A DNA stretch of 38,741 nt from Prevotella sp. UBA2739 (lineage in GTDB: Bacteria > Bacteroidota > Bacteroidia > Bacteroidales > Bacteroidaceae): the NCBI GenBank assembly GCA_002353525.1, contig DEJV01000027.1, positions 1 to 38,741 on the forward strand. Reading direction: 5' to 3'. A program made the position numbers and the translations under genes. Shown here in pieces: positions 7,241 to 15,464 of this stretch. The first letter of the stretch is position 1; each line of letters opens with the position of its first letter. The notes below the pieces were generated by a model. That model was not told the DNA's origin, searched no databases, and was given only the letters and a program-made list of their open reading frames with translations.

Positions 7241-7270
7241 AATCCTTATCTACGTATTTTGGTTTCTGCG

Positions 7271-7340
7271 TGCAAAGGTACAACAAGAGAGGCAACCCGT
7301 TGTTACCCGGATTGCCTCTATACTTACACATTTTTCGGAA
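7271..7340 (-). promoter_or_regulatory. Repeated promoter/operator element, copy B (acetyltransferase operon)
   Basis: On the minus strand this element contains a 10-bp dyad, GAGGCAATCC (7318-7309) and GGGTTGCCTC (7298-7289), with one G-T pair, around the spacer GGGTAACAAC. The -7 element TACCTTTG follows at 7280-7273. It is homologous along about 70 bp to copy A at 4918-4987. No -33 TTTG is present, so an activator is likely. The AraC gene ending at 7348 is the nearest candidate regulator. Confidence 0.65.
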
Positions 7341-7347
7341 ATGCTGC

Positions 7348-8199
7348 TTATTTCAGGTTTCTGAATTCCGATGGCGTTTTCCCCAGCGTCTTCTTCACAT
7401 AGCGTGAGAAGTGCGATGCGTTCTCGAAGTGCATCAGGTCGGCCACGTCGGCCAGCGTCTTCGTGGTGTCGTTGAGCAGCGATACCAGTTCGAAGGCTGC
7501 GTAATACTGAATCCACTGCGAAGCCGGCAGGTTGGTCATGGTGCGGCTGATTTGCGACAGATACTTCGGGGTGATGCACAGCTTATCGGCATAGAAGGCC
7601 ACCTCGCGCTCGGCGCGTGCGTGCTGCTGTGCCAGCGAGAGGAACCGGAGGAAGATGCGGGCCGTGTTGTCGTTGCTGTCCATCTGCGACAGTCCGTGCT
7701 GGCATACCGTCCACAGGTCGTAGAGGAATATCTGCAGCACGTGCCCCAGCACCTCGCGTTTGAACGAGGTCATCCCCGACGCGCCGTCGCCCGTCTGTCG
7801 CCACTCAGGCTGAGCCAGCCGCCTGCCAAACAGTTCGAAGTCGGCATTCATCAGCTGCAGACTCTCGTCGTCGAGGTGGAAAGAGGGGTTGATGCGTATA
7901 AAGATATATCCCTTCGACGCCCATACCATCTCTGGATTGTATTGTTGGAGAAACGAGGGCGAGACCAGCAGCACGTCGGCCTCGAAATCGTCAGAACAGG
8001 CAACGTCTTGAATGGTATTGGCCATCTGCCAGATGGCCAGATCGTCTTTCTGCGAGGTAAAGACATTCTTCCCGTCGGAGAACGTCATCGTCCCACGCCT
8101 CACAATGATATGCACATGGTAGCTGTCCTTCAGTTCGCCGGACAACAGTCCGTCGGCCCTGGCACGAATCAGGCGGCAGCCGTAGTTGTCATCAGTCAT
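7348..8199 (-). CDS. AraC-family transcriptional regulator
   Basis: With start ATG 8199 the protein has 283 residues. The N-terminal half is a cupin-like sensing domain (HVHIIVRRGTMTFSDGKN); the C-terminal 100 residues hold two helix-turn-helix motifs, ending with FENASHFSRYVKKTLGKTPSEF, the AraC signature. An in-frame ATG at 8271 is excluded because the promoter TTTG (8272-8269), N19, TATATTTG (8249-8242) lies downstream of it. The gene lies directly upstream of element B and its operon on the same strand, so it probably regulates the acetyltransferase-AKR operon and the SDR gene. Regulation of the efflux operon, which ends 93 nt upstream of its start, is less likely because that operon has its own AraC gene. 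Confidence 0.9.
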   Translation of the reverse strand: MTDDNYGCRLIRARADGLLSGELKDSYHVHIIVRRGTMTFSDGKNVFTSQKDDLAIWQMANTIQDVACSDDFEADVLLVSPSFLQQYNPEMVWASKGYIFIRINPSFHLDDESLQLMNADFELFGRRLAQPEWRQTGDGASGMTSFKREVLGHVLQIFLYDLWTVCQHGLSQMDSNDNTARIFLRFLSLAQQHARAEREVAFYADKLCITPKYLSQISRTMTNLPASQWIQYYAAFELVSLLNDTTKTLADVADLMHFENASHFSRYVKKTLGKTPSEFRNLK

Positions 8200-8241
8200 A
8201 GCTCTTTGGGTTGTGATGAAAATAACGTTTTGTTGCGTCGG

Positions 8242-8272
8242 CAAATATAAACAATTCATGCGAAAAAACAAA
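8242..8272 (-). promoter_or_regulatory. Consensus promoter of the AraC gene
   Basis: On the minus strand TTTG (8272-8269) and TATATTTG (8249-8242) are separated by exactly 19 bp. The promoter begins only 20 bp beyond the stop codon of the upstream permease gene and fixes the AraC start at 8199. Confidence 0.75.
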
Positions 8273-8292
8273 GCAGGACAACCCTTTTTTTC

Positions 8293-9432
8293 TCATCCGT
8301 TCTTTTTGTAGCTTCTTACGGCCCAGCATGCTGTGACCACGCCAATGCCGAGCAGGGCAAACACCTGATGGGCTATGGTGCTGAAGTCTCCGCCGCGAAT
8401 AAACACCGTCCGGATGGCATCGATGAAATAGTGCATGGGGTTGACGTAGGTGGTGAGATAGGCCCAATGGGGCATCGAGCGCGTTGGCGTGAAGAGTCCG
8501 CTGAGCAGCATGATGCATACCACGAAGAACCACATCACGAAAATAGCCTGCTGCATGGTGTCGGAATAGTTGGAGATAATCAGTCCGAAAGAGGAGAAGA
8601 ACAAGGCTAGCAACATGGACAATAAATAGACAAGCCCCACATTGCCCGCACAAGTGATGCCATAGACAGCCCATGCCAACAGCAGGCTAACCGTGATGAC
8701 AAACAGGGCGATGAGCCAATAGGGGATAAGCTTGGCAAGGATGAATGCCCACTTCGACACGGGCGTGACGTTCATCTGCTCGATGGTACCGCTCTCCTTT
8801 TCGCCTACGATGTTGAGCGTGGGCAGGAATCCCGTCATCAGCATCATCACGATGGCTAGAAGTGCCGGAATCATGAAGAGCTTATAGTTCTGCCCCTTAT
8901 TGTAGAGGGTGAGCGTCTTGGCTACACTCTCTGGGGTGGCTTCGATGGCAGACTTGACGATTGTTGCCCCCGTAGGTGCTGACTGGGGCATCACTATCTG
9001 CGACAGATAGGCAGAGCCCATCGATCCCTTGGTGCCGTTGACGGCATTGGCGGCAATGAGGAGACTTCCTCCACCGTTCTCCTTGGGGAGAGGGTGTCCC
9101 GTCGCAGCCATTTCTCTTGCTTTGCCGTATCCCTGCGGAATGACCAGTACGATGTCAGCCTCGCCTTTCTCTATCTCAGCGAGAGCTGTCTGATAGGAGG
9201 GCTTCAGTCCGTGAAAGATAAAGTAGTTGCTGGCCTCAATGGCATGAACGAGTTGCTGTGAGCGGGTTGAGTGGTCATTGTCGACGATGTTTACCACAAT
9301 ATTTTTTACCTCCATGCTCACCACCCATGGCATGACGCACATGATGACGATGGGGAACAAGATGATGAGTCTGGGCAGGAAAGCATTGCGACGTATCTGC
9401 AGAAACTCTTTTCGTATGAGATGCTTTATCAT
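8293..9432 (-). CDS. ABC-2 type exporter permease, second of pair
   Basis: The protein has 379 residues with the YbhS/YbhR layout: one N-terminal membrane helix (FLPRLIILFPIVIMCVMPWV), a large periplasmic domain to about residue 180, and a cluster of membrane helices at the C-terminus. The motif MTGFLPTLNIVGEKESGTIEQ matches the conserved segment of ABC-2 transporters in which the E-x-G-T-x-E-x sequence precedes the second membrane helix. It is the last gene of the exporter operon, 50 nt behind its paralogue. The two permeases probably form a heterodimer driven by the double ATPase. Confidence 0.9.
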   Translation of the reverse strand: MIKHLIRKEFLQIRRNAFLPRLIILFPIVIMCVMPWVVSMEVKNIVVNIVDNDHSTRSQQLVHAIEASNYFIFHGLKPSYQTALAEIEKGEADIVLVIPQGYGKAREMAATGHPLPKENGGGSLLIAANAVNGTKGSMGSAYLSQIVMPQSAPTGATIVKSAIEATPESVAKTLTLYNKGQNYKLFMIPALLAIVMMLMTGFLPTLNIVGEKESGTIEQMNVTPVSKWAFILAKLIPYWLIALFVITVSLLLAWAVYGITCAGNVGLVYLLSMLLALFFSSFGLIISNYSDTMQQAIFVMWFFVVCIMLLSGLFTPTRSMPHWAYLTTYVNPMHYFIDAIRTVFIRGGDFSTIAHQVFALLGIGVVTACWAVRSYKKNG

Positions 9433-9482
9433 TGTGAATGTTCTTTTTTCTACTTTGTTTTACAGTCCTTTCTCACGATTCC

Positions 9483-10538
9483 TTATAGTCTGACCTTAAA
9501 CTTCGCGAGGGCTATGGTCAGGAGGAAGGCGGTCATGCCGATGAGTATCGTCACCTCTTTGGCCACCTCGTTGATACTTACACCCATAATCATGAGTTTG
9601 CGCATGGCCTGTATGTAGTAGCGTGGGGGCATTACGGCTGCAACCCACTGCAGTATCTGGGGCATCGACTCCACAGGGAACAGCATGCCCGAGAGCATCA
9701 CCACAGGCATCAGCAGAACCATGGCGGAGAGCAACAAGGCTATTAACTGAGTCTGGGCTACATTAGAGATGAGCAGACCTAGCGAGAGCGCCAGCAGAAT
9801 GTAGATGATGCTCACAGCGATAATCCAGAACAACGAGCCTGCAAGTGGCACCCCAAGCACGTAGCGGGCCATGAGCAAGATGACGCAGAGAATGACAAAA
9901 GCGAGTATCAGATAGGGAACAGCCTTGGCAATGATAACCATCAAGGGGCGCGCCGGAGATACAAGGAGCAGTTCCATCGTGCCCTTCTCTTTTTCACGGA
10001 CCACCGATATGGAGGTCATCATGGCGCAAACGAGCATCAGCAACATGCCCATGATGGCTGGTACAAAGTTGTAGGCCGACTTCATCTGCGGATTGTAGAG
10101 CATCTTCGTGTTGAGAATGGATGTGTCGGGATTGAGCATCACTTGTTGTGCATAGGTCGTCCATTGTTGCGACATGTTCGGGTCGGCACCGTCGACGATG
10201 AACTGCGCCTCAGCGTTGCGGACGCCAAAGTCGTTGCTAAAGACAATGGCGAGATCGGCCTTTTGGTGGCGTATTAACCGTTCGGCCTCTTTCGGGGTGG
10301 CTGCGGTCTGGGTAATGGTGAAATACTCTGATGCCCTGAGCCGGTCGACAGCTTGTTGCGTCAGATGATTCCAATGCGATGTGACCACCACGGTGCGTAC
10401 GTTTTTTACGTCGGTAGTGATGGCAAACCCGAAGATGAGCATCATCATCACGGGCATGCCAAAGAGTATCAGCATTGTGCGTTTGTCTCGCAGAATATGA
10501 CGAGCTTCTTTGATCACAAAACTTATAAATTGCTTCAT
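9483..10538 (-). CDS. ABC-2 type exporter permease, first of pair
   Basis: The protein has 351 residues from ATG 10538 (MKQFISFVIKEARHILRDKR). An in-frame ATG at 10550 would add MGIE, but those codons belong to a heptad DNA repeat between the genes, so the later start is preferred. The layout is that of the ABC-2 exporter family: first helix TMLILFGMPVMMMLIFGFAI, periplasmic domain, then SVVREKEKGTMELLLVSPAR leading into the membrane cluster. It follows the ATPase gene after a 36-bp junction made of the repeat. Paralogue of the downstream permease. Confidence 0.9.
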   Translation of the reverse strand: MKQFISFVIKEARHILRDKRTMLILFGMPVMMMLIFGFAITTDVKNVRTVVVTSHWNHLTQQAVDRLRASEYFTITQTAATPKEAERLIRHQKADLAIVFSNDFGVRNAEAQFIVDGADPNMSQQWTTYAQQVMLNPDTSILNTKMLYNPQMKSAYNFVPAIMGMLLMLVCAMMTSISVVREKEKGTMELLLVSPARPLMVIIAKAVPYLILAFVILCVILLMARYVLGVPLAGSLFWIIAVSIIYILLALSLGLLISNVAQTQLIALLLSAMVLLMPVVMLSGMLFPVESMPQILQWVAAVMPPRYYIQAMRKLMIMGVSINEVAKEVTILIGMTAFLLTIALAKFKVRL

Positions 10539-10539
10539 C

Positions 10540-10574
10540 TCAATTCCCAATTCTCAATTGTCAATTATCAATTT
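10540..10574. repeat. Heptad tandem repeat at ATPase-permease junction
   Basis: Five consecutive 7-bp units follow the pattern TCAATTN: TCAATTC, CCAATTC, TCAATTG, TCAATTA, TCAATTT. They fill the gap between the ATPase stop and the permease start. Confidence 0.8.
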
Positions 10575-12047
10575 TCAGTCTCCGCCTCGCGTTGCTTGTC
10601 GGGCAAGATACGTAAACACGTGGTCGATGTCGGGCAGATGATAGTGCTGTTTCAGTTCGTCGGGAGTACCCAAGGCACTGATTTTCCCATCAACCATAAT
10701 CGATATACGGTCGCAATATTCGGCCTCGTCCATATAGTGGGTGGTCACGAAAACGGTGATGCCTCGCTGGGCAGCATCGTAAATGAGTTCCCAGAACTGG
10801 CGGCGTGTTGCCGGGTCGACTCCGCCCGTTGGCTCATCGAGGAACACTACCCCCGGCTCATGGAAGATGCTGACCGAGAAGGCAAGCTTCTGTTTCCAGC
10901 CTAGAGGCAGCGAACCCACCAGGTCGTTGGCATGCTCCTCAAACCGTAATTGTCGTAGCAATTGTTCGGTTTTCGACTTGATTTCTTCGTCTTTCATGCC
11001 ATAGATGCCGGCAAAGAGGCGGATGTTCTCGCTGACGGTGAGGTCGTCGTATAGTGAGAAACGCTGCGACATATACCCGATGTGGCGCTTCACCTGCTCG
11101 TATTCGGTACGGATGTCATAGCCACATACGCGTCCGGTGCCGCTCGTGGGCTGGCTCAATCCAGCAAGCATGCGCATGGCCGTAGTCTTTCCGGCACCGT
11201 TGGCACCGAGAAAACCGAAAATCTCGCCCTTTTTCACTGTGAACGAGATGTCGTCGACGGCATGGAAACTACCAAAAGCTTTCACCAGATGTTCTACTTC
11301 GACGGCATTCTCTGTCTCGGCAGGCTGCTGTGTCGTCAACACGTTTTTTCGTTCGATGCCCGGTGGGTTGAACACATCGCCGAACCGGCTGAGGATGGCT
11401 TCCGGCGTATCAATGCCACGAATGCAGCCTTGGTCGAGGAAGGCAACACGCTCGCAACAGCGTACTTCGTCCAGATAGGGAGTGGAGGCCACGATGGTGA
11501 TGCCCCGTTCTTTCAGCTTTGAGAGCATCTCCCAGAATTCTTTTCGGCTTACGGGGTCGACACCCGTAGTTGGCTCATCGAGAAACAATACGCTAGGACT
11601 ATGTACCAGCGCGCACGAGAGGGCCAGTTTCTGCTTCATGCCACCCGACAAGGCACCCGCGCGCCGGTCTTTGAAACGCTCTATCTGCGAGTAGATGGCA
11701 CGAATGCTGTCGTAACCTTCTTCGACAGTGGTACCAAACAGGGTGGCAAAGAACTTCAGATTCTCTTCTACCGTCAGGTCTTGGTAGAGCGAGAAGCGCC
11801 CTGGCATATAGCCCACACGACGGCGTATTTCTTTCATCTGCCGCACCGTGTCGAAGCCGTCGACCGTTGCTGTTCCTGACTCAGGCAATAGCAGCGTACA
11901 GAGGATGCGGTAGAGTGATGTCTTGCCGGCCCCGTCGGGACCGATGAGTCCGAACAACTCACCTTTCTCTACCGTAAAAGATACGTCGCGCAGAGCCTGT
12001 ACCCGTCCGTAGGTTTTCGAAATGTTTTTTGCCTCAATACTTATCAT
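10575..12047 (-). CDS. Double ATP-binding ABC exporter protein (YbhF type)
   Basis: The 490-residue protein contains two fused nucleotide-binding domains. NBD1 (about 1-225): Walker A GPDGAGKTS (36-44), signature LSGGMKQ (133-139), Walker B LFLDEP (154-159). NBD2 (about 248-490): Walker A GANGAGKTT (281-289), variant signature LPLGWKQ (380-386), Walker B VFLDEP (401-406). As I recall, the variant second signature is usual in the YbhF/RbbA group. It would power export through the two permeases encoded downstream, working with the HlyD and TolC proteins encoded upstream. The overall order matches YbhG-YbhF-YbhS-YbhR exporters of drugs and cations. Confidence 0.93.
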   Translation of the reverse strand: MISIEAKNISKTYGRVQALRDVSFTVEKGELFGLIGPDGAGKTSLYRILCTLLLPESGTATVDGFDTVRQMKEIRRRVGYMPGRFSLYQDLTVEENLKFFATLFGTTVEEGYDSIRAIYSQIERFKDRRAGALSGGMKQKLALSCALVHSPSVLFLDEPTTGVDPVSRKEFWEMLSKLKERGITIVASTPYLDEVRCCERVAFLDQGCIRGIDTPEAILSRFGDVFNPPGIERKNVLTTQQPAETENAVEVEHLVKAFGSFHAVDDISFTVKKGEIFGFLGANGAGKTTAMRMLAGLSQPTSGTGRVCGYDIRTEYEQVKRHIGYMSQRFSLYDDLTVSENIRLFAGIYGMKDEEIKSKTEQLLRQLRFEEHANDLVGSLPLGWKQKLAFSVSIFHEPGVVFLDEPTGGVDPATRRQFWELIYDAAQRGITVFVTTHYMDEAEYCDRISIMVDGKISALGTPDELKQHYHLPDIDHVFTYLARQATRGGD

Positions 12048-12071
12048 GTCGTCCAGCTTCCAGCATCCAGT

Positions 12072-13004
12072 TTAAAACTTCACTTCTCCGTACATGCCCA
12101 TCTTCACGTAGCCATCGTTCTTGATAAGAATCTTCACGGCATACACCATGTCGGCCCGCTCGTCGTCGGTCTGTATGGTCTTCGGCGTAAATTCCGATCG
12201 GTTGGAGATCCATGTCACCCGGCCGTCATAGGCATTTCGTTGTTGGTTGCCATAGTCGGCAAATACCTTTACGGTCTGACCCACCTTGACAGCTTGCAAC
12301 TGTGCGGAGGTGACATAAGCACGGATGTACATTTGGCTTACGTCGGCCATTTTGAACAGTGGTTTCCCGACGGTGACAAACTCACCCTGTTCGACATATT
12401 TCTCCAACACCGTTCCATCCTGGGGCGCTTTGATGTGACACTTTTGCAGTTGGTCGCGCAGCTGGCTCACCTCTACATCCACGGCAGAGAGTTGCGAATT
12501 GATGGTTGACAGTTGTGTGGAGAGCGTCGAGATTTGTGCGTCGAGTTGTCGTTTTAGCACCTTCACTTGGTTCGTCGCGTCGTCGAGCATCTTGCGCGGG
12601 GCTGCTCCGTCGGCTACCAGTTCCTGATAGCGTCGTTGCTCTGTCTGTGCCTTGGCCAGTTGTTGCCGGGTGGCTGCAATCTGCTTGTCCATCTCAGGCC
12701 TTTGGCTGAGGTAAACCTGTTTTGTAGCTGCTGCCTGCTTGATTTTCAGACCTATCTGCGTGGTGTCGATGAGGCCCACCTCCTGGCCGGTACGAATGCT
12801 GTCGCCCTCGCTGATGGTAAAGGTCAGCAGCTTACCGTTTTGCTCCGCCGAGACGATGGTCTCTGTTGCCTCGAATGTTCCCGTGGCATCATACTCTTTC
12901 TCGCTTTTACTGCAACTGTTGATGAAGGGCAAAAAGGCAATGAGGCAGAAGGGCAGACCGCCTTTTGCCATATCCTTCACCCATTGATACTTCTTCTTTT
13001 CCAT
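12072..13004 (-). CDS. HlyD/YbhG-type membrane fusion protein (lipoprotein)
   Basis: The protein has 310 residues. The N-terminus has a hydrophobic segment with a lipobox-like FINSC (C31). A barrel-sandwich half follows (GKLLTFTISEGDSIRTGQEV), then a long coiled-coil hairpin (about 85-200, rich in Gln and Ala, with QLSTINSQLSAVDVEVSQL), the second lipoyl half (IKAPQDGTVLEKYVEQGEFV) and a beta-barrel domain. It bridges the inner-membrane permeases and the TolC-like channel. It lies 24 nt upstream of the ATPase gene. Four CAAYYNN heptads at the DNA level fall in the coiled coil (near 12491-12518), recalling the heptad arrays in the neighbouring junctions. Confidence 0.92.
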   Translation of the reverse strand: MEKKKYQWVKDMAKGGLPFCLIAFLPFINSCSKSEKEYDATGTFEATETIVSAEQNGKLLTFTISEGDSIRTGQEVGLIDTTQIGLKIKQAAATKQVYLSQRPEMDKQIAATRQQLAKAQTEQRRYQELVADGAAPRKMLDDATNQVKVLKRQLDAQISTLSTQLSTINSQLSAVDVEVSQLRDQLQKCHIKAPQDGTVLEKYVEQGEFVTVGKPLFKMADVSQMYIRAYVTSAQLQAVKVGQTVKVFADYGNQQRNAYDGRVTWISNRSEFTPKTIQTDDERADMVYAVKILIKNDGYVKMGMYGEVKF

Positions 13005-13048
13005 ATATTTTACTTTTTACTTTTTAAACCTTTGTTTCGTTGAAATTC

Positions 13049-13090
13049 TCAATCCTCAATTATCAATTCTCCATTATCAATTATCAATTG
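13049..13090. repeat. Heptad tandem repeat at TolC-HlyD junction
   Basis: Six 7-bp units: TCAATCC, TCAATTA, TCAATTC, TCCATTA, TCAATTA, TCAATTG. They overlap the stop codon of the TolC gene and encode its last residues (SIDN). Two TTTTACT heptads follow at 13008-13021 just before the HlyD start. The unit is the same as at 10540-10574. Confidence 0.8.
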
Positions 13091-14381
13091 ATTTCCCTCC
13101 CATGGTGTATTTCAGATCGTAGATTTCCTTTAGCATTTCAATTTCATGCATTGCCTGTTGCAGGCGTGCCGCATTTTCGTTGTTTACCTCTTTCAGCAGG
13201 TCGTTCACGGCGATGATGCCATGCGCCAGTTTCGACTCGGCAGCCTTTCGCACCGATGCGCGCAGTGTGACGATTTCCTCGTCGGTAGCCATCAGCTTGC
13301 GATAGCGCTCCATGTTTTCGTTTTGTGTAATCTGTTCCAAGCGGTTGTTGAAAAGAAACACGTCGCGGTTGGTCTCGGTCATGCGGCGCTGCAACTGTAT
13401 CTTCGCCTTGTCGTTCTTGCGGGTGTAAAGCGCTCCGATGTTCCACGACAGGCGTGCGCCAATCATTCCGTTGAGCCACCACCGATGGTTCATCATATCC
13501 TCAAACATGTTATATCCAGGATATCCGTAAAAGCCCGAGGCAAAGACCGAAAGCTTTGGCTTCAGTGCGGCATCCAATGCTCTCTCCTGACTGTCGGCCA
13601 GGCGGAGTTGCGCATCAAACATCCTCAGTTCCGGACGGGCAGTTGCCGTCGGAGGAATGTCTTTTGCAGGTTTCACCAATGTGGTTTTCTCCGTGTCGGA
13701 AGGGGGAGTCATCCCGCAGAATGTGTACAGCATCCTCAGTAAAGACTTACGCTGTGCTTTCAGGCTTGTTGCTTGTTGCACAGCATTCAGCCGTTCGGCC
13801 TTTACGGCATGATAGTCGCTTTCTGCTGCCGTTCCGCGCCGGAACATCGACGACAGTTTTTTCTCGTTGGCAGCCAGCAGTTCCTGTAGGTCGCTGTTTT
13901 GTTGTATCTGCTCATCGAGCAACAATACCCCAAAGTACATCTCGTTCACTCGCCGGCGTATCTGGTACATCGTCACCGCGGTCTGTGCCTCCTGCACCTT
14001 GCCTTGCTCACGGGCAATCTCTTTCTGGCTGCTGACAGTTCCGCCGTCGTATACCATCTGCTGTATGTCGATGCCCACACGGTATTGGTCTTTGCTGAGT
14101 CCTTTCATGTGGAGCCCCATCTGTTGGTATAGTGACTGCATTTGGTCGGGCCACGACACGACGTCACTCTGATAGGTGGCCTGTGCCGATGCCGTCACCT
14201 GTGGCAGCCATCCTTTCCCGATGTTGCTTACCGTCAGGTCGGTTGTCTTGTCTATCAGCTCGTACTGCTTGATGAGCGGATAGTTATGTTCTGCTGCCTG
14301 CTGGCATTCCTCCAAAGTCTGCGCAAACGTCATTGTCATCAAGCAATGAGCAAGCAATAGCGTGAAAAATGTTCGTTTCAT
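13077..14381 (-). CDS. TolC-family outer membrane efflux protein
   Basis: From ATG 14381 the protein has 434 residues, with a signal peptide (MKRTFFTLLLAHCLMTMTFA) and two long alpha-helical repeats typical of outer membrane factors: residues starting TLEECQQAAEHNYPLIKQYE, and the later ARPELRMFDAQLRLADSQER. It forms the trimeric outer-membrane channel of the exporter. Upstream in-frame ATGs at 14387 and 14420 are possible, but the -7 element TACCTTTG (14425-14418) makes the furthest one untenable. It is the first gene of the exporter operon and divergent from an AraC gene. Confidence 0.9.
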   Translation of the reverse strand: MKRTFFTLLLAHCLMTMTFAQTLEECQQAAEHNYPLIKQYELIDKTTDLTVSNIGKGWLPQVTASAQATYQSDVVSWPDQMQSLYQQMGLHMKGLSKDQYRVGIDIQQMVYDGGTVSSQKEIAREQGKVQEAQTAVTMYQIRRRVNEMYFGVLLLDEQIQQNSDLQELLAANEKKLSSMFRRGTAAESDYHAVKAERLNAVQQATSLKAQRKSLLRMLYTFCGMTPPSDTEKTTLVKPAKDIPPTATARPELRMFDAQLRLADSQERALDAALKPKLSVFASGFYGYPGYNMFEDMMNHRWWLNGMIGARLSWNIGALYTRKNDKAKIQLQRRMTETNRDVFLFNNRLEQITQNENMERYRKLMATDEEIVTLRASVRKAAESKLAHGIIAVNDLLKEVNNENAARLQQAMHEIEMLKEIYDLKYTMGGKSIDN

Positions 14382-14417
14382 ATACATCGTTGCTATGTGG
14401 TTATTGTTAAGATGCTG

Positions 14418-14425
14418 CAAAGGTA
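14418..14425 (-). promoter_or_regulatory. -7 promoter element of the exporter operon
   Basis: TACCTTTG on the minus strand matches TANNTTTG. No TTTG lies 19 bp upstream, which suggests activation by the divergently encoded AraC protein. Confidence 0.5.
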
Positions 14426-14491
14426 CGCCGTCTTCTGTATATTTTTGCTATCTATAAAAAGGGAAAAATGTTCTTTTTGTTCGATTTTTGT

Positions 14492-14512
14492 ACGAAAAGA
14501 GTATTCTTTCGT
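14492..14512. promoter_or_regulatory. Candidate operator dyad upstream of second AraC gene
   Basis: A perfect dyad ACGAAA-N9-TTTCGT lies in the divergent region, 10 bp upstream of the AraC -7 element (14523). It would overlap the -33 position, as expected for autoregulation. Confidence 0.3.
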
Positions 14513-14522
14513 GGTTTTTTAT

Positions 14523-14530
14523 TATCTTTG
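14523..14530 (+). promoter_or_regulatory. -7 promoter element of second AraC gene
   Basis: TATCTTTG matches TANNTTTG; the -33 element is weak. It fixes the AraC start at 14553 and rules out the in-frame GTG at 14397. Confidence 0.55.
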
Positions 14531-14552
14531 TCCCAACCAATCAATACTTTTG

Positions 14553-15464
14553 ATGATGAATAAACAGCCCAAACTGATGAATTTTTCGCAGATGCGAGAT
14601 ATCTTTGAACCTCATCTTGCACAGATACGCGAACATGTTTATTTTAGTCAGGAACTAGGTATCGTGCATGCTCAGATGGAGGTGTGCCGGCTGGTCATGG
14701 CCCAGCAGCCCCCCTTTGCCATCGACGACTATCGGTTGGGTATTGTTCTGAAAGGACAGATTCGTGTGAACTTCAACCTGGTAGAGAAACACATCAAGGC
14801 GGGCACGTTGGTGTTTCTGGGGCCTGGCACCATTATTCATCCCGTCTCTTTTACCGATGACCTGGAAATCCTGGGCATTGCGCTCTTCGCCCATTTCCCT
14901 ATGCCCTTCGCGGCAGGGCAGCTGCCTTCGGCCTTTAACGGCCAGGTGCGCGACTTTCAGCTAGAGGTGGCTGAGGGAGATGCAGAAACGGCCCGCCGCA
15001 TCGTTGAGACGATTTGGCACATTGTGCATCAACAACACTACAACCGGCAGACGGTTGCCAGCATGGTGGCTGCGCTCATGCACCATTACGACGCACTCTA
15101 CCGCGCCCATGCCGAGCAACGACAGGCATTGCTCTCGCGCGAGCAGACCATCTTCGACCGCTTTGTATATCTTGTCAACCAGCATGCCGCCCATGAGCAC
15201 AAAACGGGGTTCTATGCGCAGAAAATGTGTCTCACCGAGCGGTACCTGGGCACCATTGTAAGGCAGACAAGTGGCTTGACAGCCAAAGACTGGATAGACA
15301 GGGCACTCATCACCCGCATCAAAGTGGAACTCCGCCACACCGACAAGTCGATCGTCCAGATTGCCGAGGACATGAGTTTTTCTAATCCCTCGTTTTTCTG
15401 CAAGTATTTTAAGCGGCTTACGGGCATGACTCCTGCCGCATTCAGGGACGGACAGACTTCTTAG
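14553..15464 (+). CDS. AraC-family regulator, probable regulator of the exporter operon
   Basis: Starting at ATG 14553 the protein has 303 residues. The N-terminal part is a cupin-like ligand-binding domain (DYRLGIVLKGQIRVNFNLVE); the C-terminal part has the two-HTH AraC DNA-binding domain with FSNPSFFCKYFKRLTGMTPA. The start is chosen because the -7 element lies at 14523-14530. The gene is divergent from the exporter operon, the normal arrangement for a local activator sensing an exported compound. Its TAG stop overlaps the umuC stop by three bases in a tail-to-tail arrangement. Confidence 0.9.
   Translation: MMNKQPKLMNFSQMRDIFEPHLAQIREHVYFSQELGIVHAQMEVCRLVMAQQPPFAIDDYRLGIVLKGQIRVNFNLVEKHIKAGTLVFLGPGTIIHPVSFTDDLEILGIALFAHFPMPFAAGQLPSAFNGQVRDFQLEVAEGDAETARRIVETIWHIVHQQHYNRQTVASMVAALMHHYDALYRAHAEQRQALLSREQTIFDRFVYLVNQHAAHEHKTGFYAQKMCLTERYLGTIVRQTSGLTAKDWIDRALITRIKVELRHTDKSIVQIAEDMSFSNPSFFCKYFKRLTGMTPAAFRDGQTS

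Noticed and set aside
7411..8250. 279-codon open frame on the plus strand
   Set aside because: It is antisense to the AraC gene, which has a consensus promoter and the AraC signature.
10539..10550. MGIE as the true start of the first permease
   Set aside because: These codons belong to the TCAATTN heptad repeat; MKQF at 10538 matches the expected start of the family better.
14397..14552. N-terminal extension of the second AraC protein
   Set aside because: The -7 promoter element at 14523-14530 lies inside the extension, and the extra residues look like translated non-coding DNA.
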